64,000 nucleotides of DNA from the IMG/VR virus record IMGVR_UViG_3300042895_001344, positions 153,143 to 217,142 of that record; one strand, 5' to 3'. Within the stretch, counting starts at the first letter, position 1. Each line of letters starts with the position of its first letter. Shown one piece after another: positions 59,930 through 64,000 of the stretch. This DNA comes from a virus. The translations under genes and the position numbers were made by a program. Under the pieces are notes generated by a model. The model was not told the DNA's origin, ran no database searches, and saw only the letters and a list, made by a program, of their open reading frames with translations.

Positions 59930-60577
59930 TTATTTAACAAATAATTTAGTTATTAATTTATCCGCCGATTTTTTTAAGGCGTTACTAAGTGACGTTTGAT
60001 TAAATTGACCTCCCTCATCAACAATTAATGTTGACATTGATATTTCTGAAGATGATTCTTCGACCATTATTTCCTTTTCTTTTTTACCATCCTTATATAA
60101 AGTTCCTTTCATACGAATGACAACTTCTTCTTCATTTTTGTGAAAAACAGAAATGTTCTTTTTTGTTGTAAGAACATCTAAATAAATGATTTGAACTTTT
60201 AATTTGTATGGGGCTGAAGGTGTTAAATCATAACCCTTTTCTTGTAAGAATTCTTCCAATGTATTTTTTACACCGAAAGCTAAATTTCTATTACCTGCCA
60301 ATTTACCCATCTTAACTTCATTGGTAACACTCTCCACCCAAATATGGTCTTCAGCCACATAGAATATATTTTCAGGTGAGTTCTTGAATGTACCATCAAT
60401 CCTCCACGAAATCCAATTTGAGATGTCTCTTGTTATTTCTCTTTGGCCTGAAAATTCCAAAACCGCCATGGATATACCGAATATCATTCCAAATATTACC
60501 CATGATATCGCAAAGTATAAAAAACCTAAAAAGATTTTTTCTTTAATATTAATTGATAGTGTTCTTAATTTTTCCAT
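59930..60577 (-). CDS. Membrane-anchored periplasmic protein
   Basis: A 215-residue protein with one N-terminal membrane helix (~15-40: IFLGFLYFAISWVIFGMIFG) and a soluble alpha/beta region with VAEDHIWVESVTNEVKMGK and LKVQIIYLDVLTTKKNISVF. It is the first gene of the envelope operon after a TATTTATA box and the right-hand direct repeat. It resembles assembly/lipoprotein-associated periplasmic proteins in layout only. Function unknown. Confidence 0.55.
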   Translation of the reverse strand: MEKLRTLSINIKEKIFLGFLYFAISWVIFGMIFGISMAVLEFSGQREITRDISNWISWRIDGTFKNSPENIFYVAEDHIWVESVTNEVKMGKLAGNRNLAFGVKNTLEEFLQEKGYDLTPSAPYKLKVQIIYLDVLTTKKNISVFHKNEEEVVIRMKGTLYKDGKKEKEIMVEESSSEISMSTLIVDEGGQFNQTSLSNALKKSADKLITKLFVK

Positions 60578-60629
60578 ACTGTTCTGAGTTTACAATTCCC
60601 TCAGAACCACATATTAATATAATACATAA

Positions 60630-60660
60630 TATCTTGAGAGAGATACGTTTATTTTTTGTC
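60630..60660 (+). repeat. Right copy of a 31-nt imperfect direct repeat
   Basis: Same orientation as 46164-46194, 27/31 identical, sharing TTTATTTTTTGTC. It lies between the envelope operon's first gene and its TATTTATA box, so it is in the 5' leader of that operon. Confidence 0.65.
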
Positions 60661-60664
60661 TGTC

Positions 60665-60672
60665 TATAAATA
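60665..60672 (-). promoter_or_regulatory. Late-type box TATTTATA for the envelope operon
   Basis: GTATTTATA on the minus strand. It gives a predicted ~80-nt leader before the ATG at 60577; the direct repeat sits in that leader. Confidence 0.5.
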
Positions 60673-60722
60673 CTATTGAATTAGTCTACTGATGAAACTC
60701 ATGAGTTATTTTATTGAAAATA

Positions 60723-60754
60723 TTTTGTTTTCATAAAAAAATATCTTATATTAT
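60723..60754 (+). promoter_or_regulatory. Bacteroidetes-type promoter (TTTTG-N19-TATATTAT)
   Basis: TTTTG at 60723-60727 and TATATTAT at 60747-60754, spacer 19 nt, 18 nt before the ATG at 60773. The same two boxes precede 62931 and 63692. Confidence 0.65.
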
Positions 60755-60772
60755 AATATTAAATAAATTATT

Positions 60773-61555
60773 ATGGGAAATTTTAAACATCTCACAGAAT
60801 TGGAAATTCAACAAATGACATTTGATTGGAGATACCGAGGATTTACAACATTAGAACTCTTAACAGAAGAAGAATGTGACGAAATCAATGACGAACTTGA
60901 ACGTTTACGTCAGGAGAGAAAAGGAACATTAACAGACGATGGTAAGGAGTGGGGTGAATGGGATCCATTCGCATATCCACATAAATTATCGGATAAACTT
61001 GCAAAACTATATGTTCACCCTAAATTAATTGAAGCTTGTCAGTTTCTAATGGAAGGTGAAATTGTTGGGATGCAAAGTTGGGCATACTTTAAACCACCAG
61101 GACAATTAGGTAGAGATATGCACCAAAACGCCTTTTACACGGGTTGTAAACACAATGAAATTATCAATACGGCATTAGCATTGGATAACCACGACAACAG
61201 TAATGGTTCCGTGTGGAACTACGAAGGTTCACATAGATTACAAACCTTACCAATTGAGGTTGATGAGGAAAGAACAAAAACTAATCCATCGTTTTGGAGA
61301 AATGAAAGAGGTAAACCTTGTATTATGCCTGAGGGACACGATTTCCGTAAGGTAGAAGGAATTCTAAAAAAAGGACAAGTGGTTTTATTACACTCACATT
61401 GTGTACACGGGTCGGAAGCTAACAACTCAAATAGAATGAGAAGAAACTTTTTAGGTGGATTCTTAAAAAAAGGTGCATTTTACAATCAGGGAAGTCATAT
61501 GAAACGTGAACCAATTGATGTATATGAACTTAGAGATAAACATTGGAGTGAATAG
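60773..61555 (+). CDS. PhyH-like protein with altered iron site
   Basis: A 260-residue protein of the phytanoyl-CoA dioxygenase type (GIVGMQSWAYFKPPG-like context). The iron motif expected as H-x-D reads H117-Q118-N119 (DMHQNAFY), so the Asp ligand is Asn. Distal H212 (VHGSE) and R221/R223 are kept. Loss of the acid ligand could abolish or change activity, or the fold may have another role. It has a strong host-type promoter and its own terminator. Confidence 0.75.
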   Translation: MGNFKHLTELEIQQMTFDWRYRGFTTLELLTEEECDEINDELERLRQERKGTLTDDGKEWGEWDPFAYPHKLSDKLAKLYVHPKLIEACQFLMEGEIVGMQSWAYFKPPGQLGRDMHQNAFYTGCKHNEIINTALALDNHDNSNGSVWNYEGSHRLQTLPIEVDEERTKTNPSFWRNERGKPCIMPEGHDFRKVEGILKKGQVVLLHSHCVHGSEANNSNRMRRNFLGGFLKKGAFYNQGSHMKREPIDVYELRDKHWSE

Positions 61556-61575
61556 TAGTATATTGTTATATTGAT

Positions 61576-61606
61576 AACCCTCACCTTAAAAAGTGGGGGT
61601 TTTTTG
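61576..61606 (+). terminator. Terminator after the PhyH-like gene
   Basis: AACCCTCAC / GTGGGGGTT hairpin (one T-G pair) followed by a T-run. Confidence 0.75.
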
Positions 61607-61623
61607 TAAAAGATTAAAAATAA

Positions 61624-61655
61624 TTTTGTATATTCGTATATATTTATTATCTTTG
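61624..61655 (+). promoter_or_regulatory. Bacteroidetes-type promoter of the tRNA array (TTTTG-N19-TATCTTTG)
   Basis: TTTTG at 61624-61628 and TATCTTTG at 61648-61655, spacer 19 nt, 38 nt before tRNA-Thr. Confidence 0.75.
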
Positions 61656-61693
61656 TAAAATAAGTGGTTCTTTGACATATTGAAATAAAATAA

Positions 61694-61766
61694 GCCTCGT
61701 TAGCTCAGTTGGTAGAGCAAGTCATTTGTAATGATTAGGTCTGCGGTTCAAGTCCGTAACGAGGCT
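61694..61766 (+). tRNA. tRNA-Thr (anticodon TGT)
   Basis: Cloverleaf read by eye: acceptor GCCTCGT / ACGAGGC, D arm GCTC...GAGC, anticodon loop TTTGTAA with TGT, T arm TGCGG-TTCAAGT-CCGTA. Discriminator T. CCA is not encoded. Confidence 0.88.
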
Positions 61767-62036
61767 CAACAGGTGACGACGGTGGTGTGACCCCACTGTC
61801 TATGAATCTCAACTATCCGTTTGAATCTAGATGTAGAACGGTGAGAGTAGAGTTACTATAAGTTGGAGTAATTAACCATTAAGCGAAAAGTAACCTCCGA
61901 TTCATGAATCAGTCTCGGACATGATGTACATAGATGGTACGAAAAACCTGTAACTTTTTGAAACTAACTCAACGAGGACTTTGTTAACCAGTGCATGACA
62001 CGGAGGTGCAACTTAAGTTGGGTTGGAATCAAACAC
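61767..62036 (+). ncRNA. Structured RNA region A, between tRNA-Thr and tRNA-Asn
   Basis: 270 nt with no ORF. Predicted stems: GACGGTGG (61778-61785) with CCACTGTC (61793-61800), 8 bp; a long stem CTC-A-ACT-AT-CCGTT (61808-61821) with AACGG-TGAG-AGT-A-GAG (61837-61852), including internal loops; TCCGA (61896-61900) with TCGGA (61915-61919). The 14-nt GGAGTAATTAACCA (61865-61878) recurs at 62752 in region D. It is part of a tRNA-interleaved structured transcript. Confidence 0.5.
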
Positions 62037-62109
62037 GCTTCCTTAGCTCAGTTGGTAGAGCGCAAAACTGTTAATTTTGAAGTCGGGGGATCGTGACCCT
62101 CAGGGAGCG
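62037..62109 (+). tRNA. tRNA-Asn (anticodon GTT)
   Basis: Acceptor GCTTCCT / AGGGAGC, D arm GCTC...GAGC, anticodon stem CAAAA / TTTTG with loop CTGTTAA (GTT), T stem GGGGG / CCCTC with atypical loop ATCGTGA. Discriminator G. CCA not encoded. Confidence 0.82.
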
Positions 62110-62202
62110 CAACGTGATAATCACTCCACGCAAGTGGTAAGCACCCGGCAGTAACACCGGGATGGCAATGTGGTTATTAAGAGGTAAGGAAAAGACTAAA
62201 AT
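62110..62202 (+). ncRNA. Structured RNA region B
   Basis: 93 nt between tRNAs. An outer stem ATAATCAC (62117-62124) / GTGGTTAT (62170-62177), 8 bp, encloses two hairpins: CCAC-GCAA-GTGG (GNRA loop, 62126-62137) and CCCGG (62144-62148) / CCGGG (62157-62161) with an 8-nt loop. It lacks tRNA arms of normal size. Confidence 0.5.
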
Positions 62203-62277
62203 GGGAATGTAGCTCAGTTGGTTAGTAGCAGTGCTCTCATAAAGCAAAGGTCTTTGGTTCAAATCCAAACTTTCCCA
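62203..62277 (+). tRNA. tRNA-Met-type (anticodon CAT)
   Basis: Acceptor GGGAATG / CTTTCCC (one mismatch), D arm with GCT/AGC pairing, anticodon loop CTCATAA (CAT), T arm TTTGG-TTCAAAT-CCAAA. Discriminator A. CAT can also be an Ile-type tRNA after modification. CCA not encoded. Confidence 0.75.
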
Positions 62278-62471
62278 CACGATTCGGTTAGTCACCGAAT
62301 AGTATGTCCAATATGATGAGAAATGGTTTGACAACCATATGGAAACGTACATTGACGTATAGGAAGAACGTCAGGGGACATCACCCCGACCTCGTGAGGA
62401 CGAAATGATTATTCCTAACCCGAAAGGGGACAGCTAAGACACCTGTGAGTTGGATAAATAAAGGTGTCAAC
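62278..62471 (+). ncRNA. Structured RNA region C
   Basis: 194 nt with a chain of hairpins: ATTCGGT / ACCGAAT (62282-62300), ATGGTT-TGAC-AACCAT (62323-62338), GGGG / CCCC (62374-62387), CCC-GAAA-GGG near 62420 (GNRA loop), and GACACCT (62438-62444) / AGGTGTC (62462-62468) ending 3 nt before tRNA-Ser. A GTGAGGACGAAA segment near 62394 resembles hammerhead-type core bases but the matching CTGATGA is missing. Confidence 0.5.
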
Positions 62472-62557
62472 GGAGAGATGGCAGAGTTGGTCTATCGCGA
62501 CAGTCTTGAAAACTGTAGACTGTAACAGGTCCGTGGGTTCGAATCCTACTCTCTCCG
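62472..62557 (+). tRNA. tRNA-Ser (anticodon TGA)
   Basis: A class II tRNA with a long variable arm: acceptor GGAGAGA / TCTCTCC, anticodon stem ACAGT / ACTGT with loop CTTGAAA (TGA), T arm GTGGG-TTCGAAT-CCTAC. Discriminator G. CCA not encoded. Confidence 0.88.
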
Positions 62558-62820
62558 CTGTAGAGTTTGCCCGTGGTAACGGTCTAATGGGGAAACCTTG
62601 TAGACTTCTCGCGTCAAAACCCAAAACACTGATCTACTGGTGCTTGGGCTAAATGTAGAAAAAAAACGGGATCTTTTTTAATCACAAATAAAAATGTGAG
62701 CTATAATAAAGTAGCCAATTATAAGCCAACATAAAGCTGTTGGATACAGACGGAGTAATTAACCAGAGTATAGTGCAACAATTGTGATATTATAACAAAT
62801 ACCCATTTGAGTGATTATTT
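62558..62820 (+). ncRNA. Structured RNA region D
   Basis: 263 nt without a gene. Stems include CCCAA (62620-62624) / TTGGG (62644-62648) with inner CACT / GGTG, and the hairpin CCAACA-TAAAGC-TGTTGG (62726-62743). The 14-nt GGAGTAATTAACCA of region A recurs at 62752-62765. It ends at tRNA-Glu. Confidence 0.5.
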
Positions 62821-62892
62821 GTTCTTGTCGACTAAGGGTTAGGTCACCTCCCTTTCACGGAGGTAATACGGGTTCGAATCCCGTCGAGAATA
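62821..62892 (+). tRNA. tRNA-Glu (anticodon TTC)
   Basis: Acceptor GTTCTTG / CGAGAAT (two wobble pairs), D arm GACT / GGTC, anticodon stem CCTCC / GGAGG with loop CTTTCAC (TTC), T arm ACGGG-TTCGAAT-CCCGT. Discriminator A. CCA not encoded. Confidence 0.88.
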
Positions 62893-62894
62893 CA

Positions 62895-62926
62895 TTTTGT
62901 TTATTGGAATATTTTTTGTATATTAT
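62895..62926 (+). promoter_or_regulatory. Bacteroidetes-type promoter (TTTTG-N19-TATATTAT)
   Basis: TTTTG at 62895-62899, TATATTAT at 62919-62926, spacer 19 nt. The ATG at 62931 is 4 nt after the -7 box, so the mRNA would be leaderless. Confidence 0.65.
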
Positions 62927-62930
62927 CATC

Positions 62931-63281
62931 ATGAAACCGCAGATTTTTAATTTACTTACATCAATTTCACTTTTCCTATTAGGATCGGTTGGTCATTGGT
63001 ATATAATGTATTGGCAATTTAAAATGGAAAATTGGATTAAGACTCCGTGGCCTTATTTAATTGCAGTCGGTTGTACGTTCTTGTGGATTAAAGCATCTCA
63101 TTATGGTGTAAAAGCGTTTAATGGTGAAATGTGGAGTAATAGATTTATATTTTTTGTGACAGGTATTATGATTGCATCGGTTCTTTATCCGTACCATTTT
63201 GGTCAACCGTTCACAATGAAAACCGCAGTTCAATTACTGTTGGCTTTCACAATTATTATTATATCATTATTTTGGAAATAA
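62931..63281 (+). CDS. Small multi-helix membrane protein
   Basis: A 116-residue protein with four predicted membrane helices (near 6-26, 40-58, 70-92, 97-115). The pattern resembles a half-size DMT/EamA-like membrane protein. The start ATG at 62931 is used because the tRNA-Glu gene and promoter lie upstream; a longer in-frame reading from within the tRNA is rejected. Role unknown. Confidence 0.6.
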   Translation: MKPQIFNLLTSISLFLLGSVGHWYIMYWQFKMENWIKTPWPYLIAVGCTFLWIKASHYGVKAFNGEMWSNRFIFFVTGIMIASVLYPYHFGQPFTMKTAVQLLLAFTIIIISLFWK

Positions 63282-63294
63282 AAAATTAAAAGTT

Positions 63295-63525
63295 ATGTTT
63301 ATAGGTTATTATGTTATTTGTGTTATTTATTGTTTGTATCAGTTGTTTAAAAATTTAGACAAAAGATATTCTAACGACCCAACAGGTGGTTCACCAGAAT
63401 TAGATACTATCATGGTTTTAGTAATGGCTTGGATACTTGCCCCCGTTGATGTTTCATTGACTTGGATTCGTTGGTATAGGGAAGCTGAAGAAGCAAGAAG
63501 AAGACAAGGTAGTAGATTTTTATAA
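63295..63525 (+). CDS. Small membrane protein, two helices
   Basis: A 76-residue protein with hydrophobic stretches at ~2-18 and ~37-55 separated by a polar loop, and an Arg-rich end (EEARRRQGSRFL). It follows the 62931 gene by 13 nt and is probably co-transcribed. No motif for function. Confidence 0.55.
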   Translation: MFIGYYVICVIYCLYQLFKNLDKRYSNDPTGGSPELDTIMVLVMAWILAPVDVSLTWIRWYREAEEARRRQGSRFL

Positions 63526-63528
63526 GAT

Positions 63529-63624
63529 ATGGGACTCCGATGGAAGTCCGCAAGAAGAATAGATGTTTTTCATCCATCAAATATCAATAGTGCTGACTGC
63601 TACGGAGATACAAGACAGAAGTGA
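63529..63624 (+). CDS. Possible 31-residue small ORF
   Basis: An ATG 3 nt after the previous stop opens a 31-codon frame with a basic start (MGLRWKSARRID) ending at a TGA. Length and lack of support make it weak; the same stretch can fold (GGACT / AGTCC) and may be an RNA leader instead. Confidence 0.25.
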   Translation: MGLRWKSARRIDVFHPSNINSADCYGDTRQK

Positions 63625-63645
63625 AGGAACTGTTCCTATTGATTA

Positions 63646-63677
63646 TTTTGTTTTTTAACAAAAAATTCCTATATTAT
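63646..63677 (+). promoter_or_regulatory. Bacteroidetes-type promoter (TTTTG-N19-TATATTAT)
   Basis: TTTTG at 63646-63650 and TATATTAT at 63670-63677, spacer 19 nt, 14 nt before the ATG at 63692. Confidence 0.65.
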
Positions 63678-63691
63678 TAAAAATAGAAAAT

Positions 63692-63907
63692 ATGAAGTGT
63701 TTAAAAAACGTAAAAACGGGAAACATTATTAGAGTTGATGAAAAACAAGCCTATCAAATGGCTGGTTCAACATGGAAATACACAACTAAAACAGAATGGA
63801 AAGGTATTGTAACTGAATCACCAAAAGAGAATGTTGAAGTTGGACATGATATGGGTGGATCATATGAAATTAAAAAAGAAAAAAAATCTAAAAAAGTTTC
63901 AAAATAA
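63692..63907 (+). CDS. Small basic protein
   Basis: A 71-residue protein. The N-terminal half (KCLKNVKTGNIIRVDEKQAYQM, then GSTWKYTTKTEWKGIV) looks like a small beta domain; the C-terminus is Lys-rich. It has a strong host-type promoter, so it may be an early gene. Function unknown. Confidence 0.6.
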   Translation: MKCLKNVKTGNIIRVDEKQAYQMAGSTWKYTTKTEWKGIVTESPKENVEVGHDMGGSYEIKKEKKSKKVSK

Positions 63908-63939
63908 TTTGGAATATTAGAAAACATTTCTTATCTTTG
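63908..63939 (+). promoter_or_regulatory. Bacteroidetes-type promoter (TTTGG-N19-TATCTTTG)
   Basis: TTTGG at 63908-63912 and TATCTTTG at 63932-63939. The driven gene or RNA lies beyond the window. Confidence 0.6.
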
Positions 63940-64000
63940 TAAAAGAAAGGAACAATCAGTAAAAATGTACCTGAAGTGAGAGCGACAAGTTTGCTACACC

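Noticed and set aside
61767-62036. Extra tRNA or group I intron in region A
   Set aside because: No set of arms with tRNA sizes could be built, and no recognisable group I core was found; tRNA-Thr and tRNA-Asn are intact without splicing.
62278-62471. Hammerhead ribozyme near GTGAGGACGAAA
   Set aside because: The GAAA side and loop fit, but no CTGATGA partner with matching stems was found; a TGATGAG nearby pairs differently and lacks the required C.
1-64000. CRISPR array, insertion sequence or integrase
   Set aside because: No regularly spaced repeats with unique spacers, transposase motif or integrase signature was seen.

Overview
The window looks like the late/structural half of a large T4-like tailed phage (Caudoviricetes) infecting a member of the Bacteroidota. 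The T4-like assignment rests on a complete head-morphogenesis set: terminase, gp20-like portal, gp21-like prohead protease, acidic scaffold and gp23-like capsid protein. It is supported by a gp5-type OB-fold hub protein and a gp55-like late sigma factor. The Bacteroidota host is inferred from repeated promoters of the form TTTTG-N19-TAtnTTnn (the Bacteroidetes -33/-7 type), from start regions that mostly lack Shine-Dalgarno sequences, and from secreted proteins with Bacteroidota-style signal peptides. The DNA is strongly AT-rich and mostly gene-packed, with little free space.

Layout. 1-7090 (minus): four fibre/adhesin-like genes rich in Pro-Thr linkers and Gly-Ser-Thr repeats. 7144-24977 (plus): small virion-like proteins, three glycosyltransferases, dUTPase, PhoH, a late sigma factor, a baseplate/hub group, and a set of proteins sharing a short N-terminal tag, including a flavodoxin-fold reductase and a pterin dehydratase. 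24978-40199 (minus): head genes plus accessory head proteins, with a plus-strand ribosomal protein bS21 gene embedded. 40379-46139 (plus): ClpC-like unfoldase (divergent from Hsp20), SGNH-like hydrolase, a candidate small structured RNA, a lipoprotein, and an RNA-repair set (P-loop kinase, RNA ligase 1, cyclic-phosphate receiver domain). 46228-60577 (minus): an unusual cell-envelope block of outer-membrane barrels, TolA-like and CsgG-like proteins, PspC, a FeoA-like domain, lipase, candidate holins, lipoproteins, and lectin/dockerin/cohesin-like secreted proteins. 60773-63907 (plus): a PhyH-like protein, five tRNAs interleaved with heavily structured untranslated RNA, and small membrane proteins.

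Two promoter classes are visible. Host-like promoters precede clpC, bS21, the tRNAs, the glycosyltransferase/dUTPase/PhoH/sigma block and several small genes. A different 8-mer, TATTTATA on the coding strand (the complement of the T4 late box), lies 3-35 nt before many structural and envelope genes. The gp55-like sigma factor is the obvious candidate reader.

The main observations are: (i) a shared N-terminal tag ending in I/L-x-E, the gp21 cleavage signature, on unrelated proteins including two enzymes; (ii) the envelope block bounded by a 27/31-nt direct repeat; (iii) a tRNA array embedded in about 1.1 kb of structured RNA; (iv) a compact promoter-to-terminator RNA with a three-way junction; (v) twin operator-like palindromes between hsp20 and clpC; (vi) translation-directed functions (bS21, tRNAs, RNA repair) in one phage. 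All functional calls come from reading the sequence; no database search was run.
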